Source of the DNA: Desulfosporosinus sp. FKB
GTDB taxonomy: Bacteria > Bacillota > Desulfitobacteriia > Desulfitobacteriales > Desulfitobacteriaceae
Length of the DNA: 64,000 bases
Direction: 5' to 3'
Assembly: GCF_002196705.1 (NCBI RefSeq)
Contig: NZ_NADJ01000040.1
Location: 372,001-436,000, forward strand
Below the pieces are notes generated by a model. The model did no database searches. It was not told the origin of the DNA and saw nothing but the letters and a program-made list of their open reading frames with translations. Position numbers and translations under genes: made by a program. Of this stretch, positions 25,752 through 35,019 are shown one piece after another. Position 1 is the stretch's first letter. Every line of letters begins with the position of its first letter.

Positions 25752-27323
25752 TTAATGGGCTCTCTTAAACCTCCGCTGCAGTAAGCCAACGGTCTGCTCA
25801 AACTCCTCCATTTTCAAGAGCTTTGCCGAAATGCCAAAGACTACAGCCCCCAGAACCGTGCCGGAAATCAAGACAATCAGCGAAGAAATAGTTTTTATCC
25901 CCAAAAACCGCGTTGTCCACTGGCTCCAAATCCAAATAACAAAGGCCATAAGCAGAGAAGAAAACAGCGTCTTTAAGCCGGTTATCAGCATACTTCTCCC
26001 ATCCATTTTGCCCAATTTCTTACGCAGGACATAGAACAGCAACAACATATTGACAACAGCTGAGACCGTATCGGCCAGAGCAAGTCCTCCAGCAGCGAGA
26101 GGATGAACCAGCAAAAACATGCATAAAATATCAATGGCCATGGAAATCAGGCCCAAAATCACCGGTGTCCATGTATCCTGCAGCGCATAGAAAGCCCGGG
26201 GCAAAATCTGAATCACAGACTGAGCCGAAATTCCTAAACAGAAATAAAGCAGCGGGACTGTTGTCCGCGCTGTATCCTCAGCCGTAAAATGCCCGTGTTG
26301 AAAGAGTGCTCGTATGAGAGGAAAGCGCAGAACAATCATGCCTACGGAAACCGGAAGGGTAATAAAAACCACCATGCGGATCGTCCGGGAAATCGTTTCA
26401 CGCAGACTGTCCCATTGCTTTAACGCTGCTTGCTCTGTCATCGTTGGGAAAGCGGCCACTGCAATTGCTAAAGCAAAGATGCCAACGGGCATTTGGAAGA
26501 GACGGGACGAATACCAAATAGCGGAAATACTTCCCGGAAAAAGAGTTGAGCCAAAGTTATTATTCACAGCAATCTGAATTTGATTTAAGGAATAACTCAA
26601 AATAATCGGCACAGCCAAGGCAGCAATCCGGCGCACACCGGGATGATGCCAATCAATAATAGGGTGATAACGTACCCCTACTTTACGCAGGGCGGGAATC
26701 TGGATCGCAAAATTGACCAAAGCACCGACAACTACCCCTACGGCAAACCCGGAAATACTTTCTGGTTTCGCTGGGTTCGCCAAGATTGTTCCAAAAAATA
26801 TAACACTGGCATTGTAAAAAACTGTGCCTAAGGCCGAGGGCCAAAAGATTTTATAAGAATTCAGAACGCCCATCGTCAAGCCGCTAAAAGCCATAAACAA
26901 AGGCTGCATCAGCAAAATTCGCGTTAAGTGGGTTGTCATCGCAATATCTTTGGCTTGAAACCCCGGAACCATAAGCTTTAAGAACTCCGGTGTGAAAAAA
27001 AGCCCAAACAAGACGAATACCCCAAGAACAAGAAAAATGATATTCACAACAGAGCTGACGACACGCCAGCCCTCATCTTCGTTTCCTTGAGCAATATATT
27101 CGGAGAAAACAGGAATAAAAGCAGCACTCAAAACCCCGCCTACCAATAACCAATAGAGCAAGTCAGGGAGAATAAACGCCGTATTATAGGCATCCGTAAC
27201 TCGACTCTGCCCAAAAAACCCTGCAATTAACGTTTCCCGCAAAAAACCTAGGAGTCGCGAAGCCATTTGCGCTGCCATTAAAAATCCGGCGGCTTTTAAA
27301 AGTGTACGGTTCGTTGATGACAT
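25752..27323 (-). CDS. murJ: Lipid II flippase MurJ (MviN)
   Basis: 523-aa polytopic membrane protein of the MOP superfamily with about 14 hydrophobic segments. Family words: KAAGFLMAAQMASRLLGFLRETLIAGFFGQSRVTDAYNTAFILPDLL at the N-terminus, LVGGVLSAAFIPVFSEY and ALADTVSAVVNMLLLFYVLRKKLG. It translocates lipid-linked peptidoglycan precursor across the membrane. Length is normal and the start ATG at 27323 is preceded by GAGATG/GGGGAAGAGG. It stands alone, with a dispersed repeat upstream. Confidence 0.93.
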   Translation of the reverse strand: MSSTNRTLLKAAGFLMAAQMASRLLGFLRETLIAGFFGQSRVTDAYNTAFILPDLLYWLLVGGVLSAAFIPVFSEYIAQGNEDEGWRVVSSVVNIIFLVLGVFVLFGLFFTPEFLKLMVPGFQAKDIAMTTHLTRILLMQPLFMAFSGLTMGVLNSYKIFWPSALGTVFYNASVIFFGTILANPAKPESISGFAVGVVVGALVNFAIQIPALRKVGVRYHPIIDWHHPGVRRIAALAVPIILSYSLNQIQIAVNNNFGSTLFPGSISAIWYSSRLFQMPVGIFALAIAVAAFPTMTEQAALKQWDSLRETISRTIRMVVFITLPVSVGMIVLRFPLIRALFQHGHFTAEDTARTTVPLLYFCLGISAQSVIQILPRAFYALQDTWTPVILGLISMAIDILCMFLLVHPLAAGGLALADTVSAVVNMLLLFYVLRKKLGKMDGRSMLITGLKTLFSSLLMAFVIWIWSQWTTRFLGIKTISSLIVLISGTVLGAVVFGISAKLLKMEEFEQTVGLLQRRFKRAH

Positions 27324-27404
27324 CTCTAACCTCTTCTCCCCATCATCCTAGTCTTACCTTCCGCATTATAGCATTTTTCAGGGGATAAAGAAAACGGCAG
27401 TTAG

Positions 27405-27515
27405 TTGCACAGATGTAGAGAACGAAGACACTGTCTTCGCTCGAACTAACCCTTCTTGGGCCTCGAGTGAAAGCGCGTGCTTCCGCTTGCGGCATGTGAG
27501 TTAACAGTTCGATAA
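27405..27515 (+). repeat. Dispersed hairpin repeat, copy C
   Basis: CGAAGACA-C-TGTCTTCG (27423-27439) repeats the core hairpin of copy B exactly, followed by CTCGAGTGAAAGC and a GC-rich arm GCTTCCGCTTGCGGC and GAGTTAAC. It lies between murJ and spoIIP, antisense to both. The other words of copies A and B are recognisable but diverged. Confidence 0.4.
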
Positions 27516-27549
27516 AAGCTAGAGTGATTCTTCCTTCGTATCCTTTAAG

Positions 27550-28653
27550 TTATCCTTTAGTCGCTCCCTTAAGATAATCCGCCAAAATATCAGCGACGGC
27601 TTCAGCTGTGCCGTTGGCTTCATCTAAAGTGTTGAGCTGGCTTCCAAATTCCAGCAATATGCCGCCGTTGGAAAGGTGTTGATTGTAGCGAGCATCGTCA
27701 GCGTAACTAATATTACCTATGAAAAGCCCGGGATATTTCTTATTCCCTAAAGCAATAAGTTCTTTAGCCAAAGCATCATTGATTTGCCAATGGGGATTTT
27801 TCTTGCCAATAACAACCATTGCCGGACTGACGTCTTTACCATTAACGCTGACTGTCTCTTTGGACACCCCCGGCGGGAAGCCATCCCGATGAAGGTCTAT
27901 TAAGATTTTAATGGTTGGATAATCTTTAAGTAGTTTCGCTGCCGTATTAACAGAGCGGGAATATGCCGTCATAAAATTTTCTCCATCATGGATGGTTAAA
28001 GAATGAGCCGCTCCAATGCCATGTTGCTCTAAGGCCTTTTTCAAAGTCTCTCCTACCGTAACAACGTCTCCATTTTCTCCTTGCCTGCGGTCGGGACCTC
28101 CATCTCCGGAATAACATTCACTATTATGCGTATTGTAAATTCCTACAAGAACGTCCTTGGCTCCGGAGACCGGCGGCGCAGGAGTCGCAGCCGCATTATT
28201 ATTCACTTTAGGAGGACTTTCAATAGGTTCCAGTATTGGTCCCTCAAACTCCGGATCTTTAGGATTATAAGCCCACCCCAACCAAGTCGGCCCTTCAGGG
28301 GGCGGAGAAAAATAACTAAGAAAAAATGTGCGAGGATCGGCAACATTAACACCTGTCAATAAATACATTCCTGTTGCTAAACTCTGACTCCTAACCTCAT
28401 CTAAGCGTGCACGCTGCGGTTGAGAGTAGCCCGGAATTCCTTCCAACATGATCGCCTCAAAAGGAAAGGATTGCTGTGTTAAAAATTGGACAAATTGTAC
28501 CGAACTTTCATTTTTAATGGAATATATAAAGCTTAGCAGGACGAGGCAGCTAACCAGGCCAAAAAACAATCCTCTAATCCATTCTTTAAATTTCCAGACC
28601 TTTACTTTTTTATTATTGTAATGATTATAATGATAATAATTTTCCCGCAACAA
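27550..28653 (-). CDS. spoIIP: Stage II sporulation protein P
   Basis: 367 aa. Peptidoglycan amidase/endopeptidase of the SpoIID-M-P engulfment complex. One N-terminal membrane anchor (residues ~26-45), then the C-terminal SpoIIP domain with VGIYNTHNSECYSGD, ILIDLHRDGFPPGV and ISYADDARYNQHLSNGGILLEFGSQLNTLDEA, containing the catalytic His and Glu positions. A proline-rich linker (residues ~140-165) separates anchor and enzyme. The start is TTG behind GGGGGA. It shows that the host forms endospores. Confidence 0.93.
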   Translation of the reverse strand: MLRENYYHYNHYNNKKVKVWKFKEWIRGLFFGLVSCLVLLSFIYSIKNESSVQFVQFLTQQSFPFEAIMLEGIPGYSQPQRARLDEVRSQSLATGMYLLTGVNVADPRTFFLSYFSPPPEGPTWLGWAYNPKDPEFEGPILEPIESPPKVNNNAAATPAPPVSGAKDVLVGIYNTHNSECYSGDGGPDRRQGENGDVVTVGETLKKALEQHGIGAAHSLTIHDGENFMTAYSRSVNTAAKLLKDYPTIKILIDLHRDGFPPGVSKETVSVNGKDVSPAMVVIGKKNPHWQINDALAKELIALGNKKYPGLFIGNISYADDARYNQHLSNGGILLEFGSQLNTLDEANGTAEAVADILADYLKGATKG

Positions 28654-28760
28654 AGAACTTGTCCCCCTTTCTCCTATTGAAGAAATATGAGGGACAAGTC
28701 TTAAGTAGAACTAAAAAGTAATTCTGTTTAGACGTTTATCGTCTTGTTAGCCCCAAATAA

Positions 28761-29090
28761 TTAACGGAGTGTTGTCGGTACAAAACTATCCACAATTCCA
28801 ATAACCAGGGAAGCTAACAGAGCCCCAATAATGGAAACTGAAATGGAACCGGGAACGATAAACTGGCTCAAATAAATAACTACAGCTGCAGTTATAAAGC
28901 CAATAGAACCTCGTCCCATCCGTGAAACCTTGTTCCCAAAGGCCAATTCAACCAAATACCCTATAACAGCAATCACCACCGCTGCAATTAGGGCACCTGT
29001 GAAACCGGCGACTCGCAAGCCGGGAACAATATAGCTTACTAATAACAAAACCAAAGCAGATACGATAAACCTTACGATCATACCTATCAT
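28761..29090 (-). CDS. Phage-holin-family / YvlD-type small membrane protein
   Basis: 109 aa with four hydrophobic segments (residues ~5-23, 30-50, 61-80, 86-104) and glycine-rich turns; the MIVRFIVSALVLLLVSYIVPGLRVAGF start is typical of the Mycobacteriophage-holin-like/YvlD family common in bacterial genomes. Function unknown; not evidence for a prophage here. ATG at 29090 follows AGGAGGGG. Confidence 0.75.
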   Translation of the reverse strand: MIGMIVRFIVSALVLLLVSYIVPGLRVAGFTGALIAAVVIAVIGYLVELAFGNKVSRMGRGSIGFITAAVVIYLSQFIVPGSISVSIIGALLASLVIGIVDSFVPTTLR

Positions 29091-29282
29091 TGATAGACCC
29101 CTCCTTATTTATTTTCTCGCTTTTTTAAAAGCAATTTTAAACTACGAAACTAGTTTTAACAAAAAACAAGAAATTTATTTATTCCATTCTCATCCTAATT
29201 TACCTTGATAATTATAAATCAAAATGTTAAAATGTAGTTTGTGTACAACTGAGGATATCGCAACCAAAGGGGGTGACTATTA

Positions 29283-29555
29283 GTGCCAAACATTAAATCT
29301 GCCATCAAAAGAGTCGAGTTGGGAAAAGCTCGCATGATTAAGAATGCTGCTGCGAAATCAGCTTTACGTACGACCATTCGACGTTTTGAAGAGTCAATCA
29401 GCACAGATTCTGAGACTGCAGCACTCGCTTTGAAAAAGGCTACTCGTGCTTTGGATAAAGCCTCCTCCAAGGGTTTAATTCATAAGAACCTGGCAGCTCG
29501 CAAAAAGTCCCGTCTGACTAAGAGATTCAAAACCCAATTTTCTAAAGTAGGTTAA
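29283..29555 (+). CDS. rpsT: 30S ribosomal protein S20
   Basis: 90 aa, three-helix basic protein binding 16S rRNA. PNIKSAIKRVELGKARMIKNAAAKSALRTTIRRFE at the N-terminus and HKNLAARKKSRLTKRF at the C-terminus are diagnostic. The start is GTG at 29283 with AAAGGGGGTGA upstream. An intrinsic terminator follows. Converges with holA, as in many Firmicutes. Confidence 0.97.
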   Translation: MPNIKSAIKRVELGKARMIKNAAAKSALRTTIRRFEESISTDSETAALALKKATRALDKASSKGLIHKNLAARKKSRLTKRFKTQFSKVG

Positions 29556-29586
29556 GTTTATATTTCTTACGATGACACAAAAAGAG

Positions 29587-29616
29587 AGCGACGATTAATC
29601 GTCGCTTTCTTTTTGC
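29587..29616 (+). terminator. rpsT terminator
   Basis: AGCGACGATT (29587-29596) and AATCGTCGCT (29597-29606) form a perfect stem followed by TTCTTTTTGCGTTTTTT. Confidence 0.85.
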
Positions 29617-29649
29617 GTTTTTTTCGCCTCGAAAAATAATTTGCATTTT

Positions 29650-30648
29650 TTACTCGCAAAATTTCACAATCATGACTTCCAATAAAAGCCCTGAATCCCC
29701 GCCGCTTGTTTTAAGGGCCAGATCTGTCTTCAAACATTCTTGCAGCCCTCGGGTTAATTTCTCCGTCGAGAGATGAAGGGATTGCTGCCATAACTTTTGA
29801 GCTTCAAAGGGTGAAATCCCCAAAGAAGAAGGAGCCTCAGAAACACTTCCGCCCCGTTCTCGTAAAGCATTACAGCCTAAGAGCAGCCGTACTTGACGAA
29901 CCAGCAATGTTAGCACCTTCAGTGGATGTTCCTTGCGCAGAACTTCATGCAAGGCCATAATTGCCTCCTTGACGGAGCGCTTCGCCACCGCATCAAGAAG
30001 TTGAAAGACACTCGCCTCAATGGTTTGGGTCGTCACTGCTTTAAAGTCGTCTACTGTGATCGTCTTCCGATCTCCCGTATAAATCTCAAGTTTATCTAAT
30101 TCTCGGCTTAGGACACCCGTATTGTGCCCGGCCCATTCAATAAATTGAGAAACGGTCTGACGACTCATTGTTTTTCCGCGAAGTTTTACTTCATCTTGAA
30201 GCCATTCAATCCATTCCTGCGGTCGTTTGGGAGAGCGAAACTCCAGAATTTCCCCGGCTCGGTCGAGAGCCTTATAAAGCTTCCTCCCTTTATGGACATT
30301 TTCCGCCAGAAACAGAAGACAAGTCGAAGGATTAGGATTCGTGAGATAGCCCAGCAAAGGCTCGAGATCAGCAGTCTGTCCGTCTTGAAAATAAGTAACT
30401 TCTTCAACCACAACTAAACGATTGGCAAAAAAAGACATAGAATTAGCCGCTTCACAAATATCACCAGGAGCAACAGTCTTCGCCGAAACACGCTCGATCC
30501 CGCTCCCGGAAGGATCTGTCTGAAGATAGAAGGACTTAAGAACATCATAGGCCTCTTGCATTAAAAAACGGTCTTCACCATACCATAAACAAACGGGTGG
30601 AATCTTACCCTTTGCAACACTCGCCTTAACTTGCTCAATTTCTTTCAT
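29650..30648 (-). CDS. holA: DNA polymerase III delta subunit
   Basis: Clamp-loader subunit that opens the sliding clamp. 332 aa, starting MKEIEQVKASVAKGKIPPVCLWYGEDRFLMQEA, with NSMSFFANRLVVVEEVTYF (AAA+-like domain without a Walker motif) and the helical collar region ALHEVLRKEHPLKVLTLLVRQVRLLLGC. ATG at 30648 is behind GGGGGGGTGG; the frame stays open to 30762 but those extra codons have no ribosome site and would make the protein too long. Confidence 0.92.
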   Translation of the reverse strand: MKEIEQVKASVAKGKIPPVCLWYGEDRFLMQEAYDVLKSFYLQTDPSGSGIERVSAKTVAPGDICEAANSMSFFANRLVVVEEVTYFQDGQTADLEPLLGYLTNPNPSTCLLFLAENVHKGRKLYKALDRAGEILEFRSPKRPQEWIEWLQDEVKLRGKTMSRQTVSQFIEWAGHNTGVLSRELDKLEIYTGDRKTITVDDFKAVTTQTIEASVFQLLDAVAKRSVKEAIMALHEVLRKEHPLKVLTLLVRQVRLLLGCNALRERGGSVSEAPSSLGISPFEAQKLWQQSLHLSTEKLTRGLQECLKTDLALKTSGGDSGLLLEVMIVKFCE

Positions 30649-30852
30649 GAAATCCACCCCCCCTTTGCTCATTTTAATCGAGACCTCAAAAAAAAGCCAG
30701 ATTTTACTCCTCAGACTTGTACGAAAAAAAGCCCTCCACGACTCATGATCGCGAAGGGGCAAAAGAAAGAGGAGGAGAAAAGAGATGTTCCTTGTTATTC
30801 TTACCCAATATTTCCTTTTTATACATAAAAGTCTGGCTCAGGAGAACTTTTT

Positions 30853-33357
30853 TCACGATGCTTGTCTGCCAGGAATAATTTCTATCGTTCCTGCCTTAAA
30901 TATAACTTTTAACGTACCCTGCTCATCCGTGCGATATACCGGAATATGACGATCATCCCAGTACTGCAAAACCTCAGGAGCCGGATGGCCAAAAGTATTT
31001 TTACCAACTGAAATAATCACAGCACTTGGATGGAGCCTATCAAGCCAGGGTTTGTCCAGAGAAAAACGGCTTCCATGGTGAGGCTCCTTGAAAACGTCTG
31101 CTTCAAAAGTCTCTCCCGCAGCTGCGATCTCTTCCATTTCTTCTTGCTCCATATCCCCAGTTAAAAATACCTTCTGTCCTGAATAATTGAGCATCATCAC
31201 CAAAGAATTATTGTTGGGATCCGAATGAGTGTTAGCAAGCACTTCTTGGGGGCCAAAAACCTCCAAGAAAGCTCCGGAATCCAACTCAATACGATCTCCC
31301 CTTTGTAATGTCTTCAATGCTGGGGAATGGTCAGTCAAACCTGCAGGAAGTCCCCCTTCCCATTCTTCATTCTCTAAACGCTCTCCCACGTTGGGTACCC
31401 CAATCCAATCAGTAGGAATCACATTTAAGACGGCTCGAATTCCCCCGATGTGATCCTGATCTTCATGAGTAATCAATACAGCATCTAAATGACCGATTCC
31501 CCTTTGCAGTAAATAGGGCAAAACGATCCGCTCCCCAGTATCAAAACTCTGACTGCGCGGACCGGCATCAATTAAGAGGGCATGTTTTTCAGGAGTTCGA
31601 ATTAAGATAGAATCGCCTTGTCCTACATCAATCAAATCCACTTCCAACTCCTTTGAAAAATTCCAAGGACTCCAAAGCAGAACGAACATGAGCAAAAGAC
31701 CGCTAAAACTCCAAAAATATAAACGTTGTCTTTTAACTGCTAAACCGCTTTGAGAAATACCTTCACGCAAAGCCCTTAATCCATGACTAATTTCAGCGCA
31801 TCGCAACGTCATAAGCTTTGGTGCGGCCGCTTCCAGTCGTCGTTTCAAAAGGAGCAACCCGACATTAAAACTAAAAAACGTCCGCTCCTTTCCCCAGAGA
31901 AGAACACCAATAGTTCCGTACCAGACCAAGCCAAAAAGCGGTCCCGGACTAACAATCCAGACATCTGCCCAAGGAACGCCGGCCAGTACCTTCAAAACCT
32001 CGTTCGCCCCGCCCAAAAGCCAGAGACTAACCTGGAAAAACGGAGCACACAGACGCCAGGAGAATGAGGCAATAACTCCAATCAAGCCTATCTCCAGCAC
32101 ACTCCCTAGCAGAAAAAGAATCAGCACATTGGCCAGGAACCCAATGAGAGACAAACGGTGAAAAGCCGCAATGAGCAGAGGCAGCGTAGCCACTTGAGCC
32201 CCTATGGTGCTTGCCAAAACCGTTCGCAATAAAGCAGGAACCCGTTGCAAGCAAGCTGTTTGCAAAAACCTGGGCACAAGAACGGCCAACCCCCAGGCCG
32301 CACTAAAAGACAGCTGAAAGCCAAGATCCCGAATCAGCAAAGGATTAAGGATAAATAACCCAACCCCGCTAAAAAACAACCAGCGAAGAGCTGCCACCCG
32401 TCCCCGGCCAAAACGTCCTAAAAGAACAGCAACTCCTAAGACAGTTGCCCGGATAATGGGAGCATTTCCCCCGCATAAAGCACCATAAAGAATCAGAGCC
32501 AGAATTGACCCAATAATCCGCAGCCGTTTCGGCAGGAAACCCAAAACCAGCCAAGCCAATCCCATGACAAAAGCAACATTTGATCCCGAGGCGGCAAAAA
32601 CATGCAGAACACCAGTCACCTTATAACGCTCTTGGATTTCAGACGGAATATGACTGGAATCACCAAAGAAAATCCCCTCGAGAACTCCAGTTTCCTGAGG
32701 ATCCCATGATTCTAGCCGTCTATGAACGTTTTGGCGTATTTTCCAAGTCAAAGACGGCTCTCCAAGAGCAACCAGCTTAGCATCCCCCTGCGCTGTCAAC
32801 GTTCCGCTAAGCCCCCTGACCGCATTGTACAAGCGCAAATCAAAACCACCCGGTGTACCTACCGGCTTCGGTCTCTCCAAACGGCCAAAAAATTCAACCC
32901 GATCTCCCGGCTGAACCCTTTGCCATTGTCCAGCTACTTTCCCCTCTTTATCCGCATAGACAACTAAGCGATAAGACTGACCTCCCAGCTCTTCCCTTAG
33001 CTCACCGTTCGCCACAGCCCTTTCAACCAAGAGTACCCCGACGCTCTTATCACTCCCCACATCCCAATCCCTGAGAGTCCCGGTGATTTCAACCCTATTT
33101 AAAGTCAGCGGCTCCAAAAGCATTCTATCAGCCAAAGCCCCATACATATAACCCAACAAAAGAGTAACAGCCAACAGCAAGAACTCCGGCCGATAAACTT
33201 TGCCCAAAAAATCACGGGGCCGCCAAAAAAAGACCAAGCGCAGCCCCAATAAGCAGAGAACACCAAACATCCAAAAGCGCAGAGACTCAGGCGTCAAAGC
33301 AGCGCAAAGCCCCCCGCCTAATAGAGCAGCCGAACGTCCAACCCAGTGATCTCTCAT
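30853..33357 (-). CDS. comEC: DNA uptake channel ComEC/Rec2
   Basis: 834 aa. Order: N-terminal membrane segments, an OB-like DUF4131 domain (NRVEITGTLRDW...), the Competence domain with many membrane helices (EGIFFGDSSHIPSEIQERYKVTGVLHVFAASGSNVAFVMG) and a C-terminal metallo-beta-lactamase-like domain (DVGQGDSILIRTPEKHALLIDAGPR, ITHEDQDHIGGI, PHHGSRFS). It imports single-stranded DNA. The ATG overlaps the comEA stop by four bases. A complete comEA-comEC pair suggests, but does not prove, competence. Confidence 0.94.
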   Translation of the reverse strand: MRDHWVGRSAALLGGGLCAALTPESLRFWMFGVLCLLGLRLVFFWRPRDFLGKVYRPEFLLLAVTLLLGYMYGALADRMLLEPLTLNRVEITGTLRDWDVGSDKSVGVLLVERAVANGELREELGGQSYRLVVYADKEGKVAGQWQRVQPGDRVEFFGRLERPKPVGTPGGFDLRLYNAVRGLSGTLTAQGDAKLVALGEPSLTWKIRQNVHRRLESWDPQETGVLEGIFFGDSSHIPSEIQERYKVTGVLHVFAASGSNVAFVMGLAWLVLGFLPKRLRIIGSILALILYGALCGGNAPIIRATVLGVAVLLGRFGRGRVAALRWLFFSGVGLFILNPLLIRDLGFQLSFSAAWGLAVLVPRFLQTACLQRVPALLRTVLASTIGAQVATLPLLIAAFHRLSLIGFLANVLILFLLGSVLEIGLIGVIASFSWRLCAPFFQVSLWLLGGANEVLKVLAGVPWADVWIVSPGPLFGLVWYGTIGVLLWGKERTFFSFNVGLLLLKRRLEAAAPKLMTLRCAEISHGLRALREGISQSGLAVKRQRLYFWSFSGLLLMFVLLWSPWNFSKELEVDLIDVGQGDSILIRTPEKHALLIDAGPRSQSFDTGERIVLPYLLQRGIGHLDAVLITHEDQDHIGGIRAVLNVIPTDWIGVPNVGERLENEEWEGGLPAGLTDHSPALKTLQRGDRIELDSGAFLEVFGPQEVLANTHSDPNNNSLVMMLNYSGQKVFLTGDMEQEEMEEIAAAGETFEADVFKEPHHGSRFSLDKPWLDRLHPSAVIISVGKNTFGHPAPEVLQYWDDRHIPVYRTDEQGTLKVIFKAGTIEIIPGRQAS

Positions 33358-34013
33358 GGCCCTACCGTTACTTGCGCAGCCATTTTTTCATAGGTCTTCG
33401 CACCAATACCCGAAACATTCTGCAGATCTTCCGGCTGGGAAAAGAGCCCATGCTCCGTCCGATACTGAACAATCCTCCCTGCCAAGGCCGGTCCCACACC
33501 AGGCAGCTTGTCCAGCTCAGTAACCCCGGCCGTATTAATATTTATCTTACCCTCAGCAGACCCCGCACTAACCTTCCCCGTACTCATCCCCCCGGCGCTC
33601 ACCGCACCACCACTTCCGGAAACCTCACCCGCCCCCTTCGTCACACTACCGTTTTCCGTACTGCCTCCCGTCGAGGAATTTCCGACACCTCCGTTTAACG
33701 AAGCAGAAAGATTCTTATAATGCACCGTAATCTTCTGCCCATCCTTGAGCCGTTCTGCCGGATTCATACTCTCCAAATTAGCCTCCGGCAAAAGATGAAC
33801 CTGTTTCAAAGCATCATCCAAACGTGCATCCGGCGCTAAATGAACAAGCCCCGGGGTTTCAACGGCTCCGGCAACGTAAACTATAATTTCGCGGTTGGCA
33901 GCAGATTTTTGCAAATAGGCATTTGTGCCATGAGGCAAAAACAGCTTCCAGATGGCTAAAACCACCAGCACAAAAAGGACAAACCACCAAACCTTGCGCA
34001 GCTTACGCTCCAT
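33354..34013 (-). CDS. comEA: Competence protein ComEA, helix-hairpin-helix DNA receptor
   Basis: 219 aa. An N-terminal membrane anchor (residues ~5-24), a SLBB-like domain (IVYVAGAVETPGLVHLAPDARLDDALKQV), a Gly/Ser/Thr-rich linker (~100-150) and the C-terminal double helix-hairpin-helix KININTAGVTELDKLPGVGPALAGRIVQYR. Binds DNA outside the membrane and passes it to ComEC. ATG at 34013 is ten bases behind GGGGG; ATG at 34028 overlaps that site. Confidence 0.93.
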   Translation of the reverse strand: MERKLRKVWWFVLFVLVVLAIWKLFLPHGTNAYLQKSAANREIIVYVAGAVETPGLVHLAPDARLDDALKQVHLLPEANLESMNPAERLKDGQKITVHYKNLSASLNGGVGNSSTGGSTENGSVTKGAGEVSGSGGAVSAGGMSTGKVSAGSAEGKININTAGVTELDKLPGVGPALAGRIVQYRTEHGLFSQPEDLQNVSGIGAKTYEKMAAQVTVGP

Positions 34014-34264
34014 ACACCGTACCCCCATTCATGTTACCGACGGTTACCATTAGTTCTGTTCTCATATCTTCTAAAACGGCATAATTCCCGCTCTAACTCA
34101 ACAACAAGTCCCAAGCCCTTAAAAACGATAAATCGAAGCATGCAACTCCTATTTGATTTTGTTTTCGGTAAATTCCTTCTTTTTCCTGCTGCAAAGTAGT
34201 TCTTATCCTGTCGAATCAGATTGCTTTAAGGAATGTTGAAGAATTAGGATCATGAAATAAGAAA

Positions 34265-34826
34265 GACGGTGCACCTTAAAGTACCGTCTCCTAAAATCAC
34301 CTTATAAGACTATCCTCACCGTTCCTCGACCCCCTAGCCAGGGACGCAGTGTCAGACAGCGCGAGATCTTTACGTAAGCAGAATAAAACAATCGTTTATT
34401 ATAACCCCAAATGACGGTGCACCTCTTGGTGCCGTCTCCCAAATCACCTTATAAGACTATCCTCACCGTTCCTCGACCCCCTAAGCCAGGGACGTAGTGT
34501 CAGCCAGCGCGAGGTCTTTACGTAAGCAGAATAAAACCACCGTGTATGAGAACCCCACATAACCGCGCACCTCCGGATGGCGCCTCCACAATCACCTTAT
34601 AACACAATCCGCACCGTTCCTCGACCCCCTAACCCAGCGACGCAGTGTCAGGCAGCGCGAGGTCTTTACGTAAGCAGACTAAAACAATCGTTTATTATAA
34701 CCCCAAATGACGGTGCACCTCTTGGTGCCGTCTCCCAAATCACCTTATAAGACTATCCTCACCGTTCCTCGACCCCCTAAGCCAGGGACGCAGTGTCAGG
34801 CAGCGCGAGGTCTTTACGTAAGCAGT
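34265..34826. repeat. Four tandem 148-bp non-coding structured repeats
   Basis: Units begin at 34265, 34413, ~34561 and 34709, an exact 148-bp period; the last is cut at ~34826. Each starts with a hairpin (GACGGTGCACC/GGTGCCGTC), continues with TCACCTTATAAGACTATCC and CACCGTTCCTCGACCCCCTA, then GCAGTGTCAGGCAGCGCGAGG and TCTTTACGTAAGCAG. CCTCG and CGAGG close a larger stem. Unit 3 is the most diverged; units 2 and 4 are nearly identical. No ORF spans it. 34029-34264, between comEA and the array, holds nothing I can name. Confidence 0.8.
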
Positions 34827-34827
34827 C

Positions 34828-35019
34828 AGCAAACTCCGTGAAAGCGACTTGACCCCAAACACGGGGCGGCGCACAGGACGTGCACCGCCGCCATAGCGCC
34901 AAGGATGGCGCTTATGGCGGGAACCCCGCTCCCCAAAGCAAGTCGCTTGAACGGTTAGTTTGCTCTGCGTCGTATGCACCGAGCGAGGCCTGACACAAGT
35001 CCCCTCACAAGTCCCCCCT
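34828..35019. repeat. Structured element, copy X (behind the phoH-like gene)
   Basis: AGCAAACT...GTGAAAGCGACTTG at the left end is complementary to CAAGTCGCTTGAAC...AGTTTGCT near the right end, with an inner hairpin CCGCCATAGCGCC/GGCGCTTATGGCGG. The right three quarters (34886-35010) recur at ~92% identity at 37593-37733. It begins directly at the 3' end of the phoH-like gene and abuts the 148-bp repeats. Confidence 0.75.

Noticed and set aside
28761-29090. Holin as a sign of a prophage
   Set aside because: The family is widespread as a single chromosomal gene and no phage gene is nearby.
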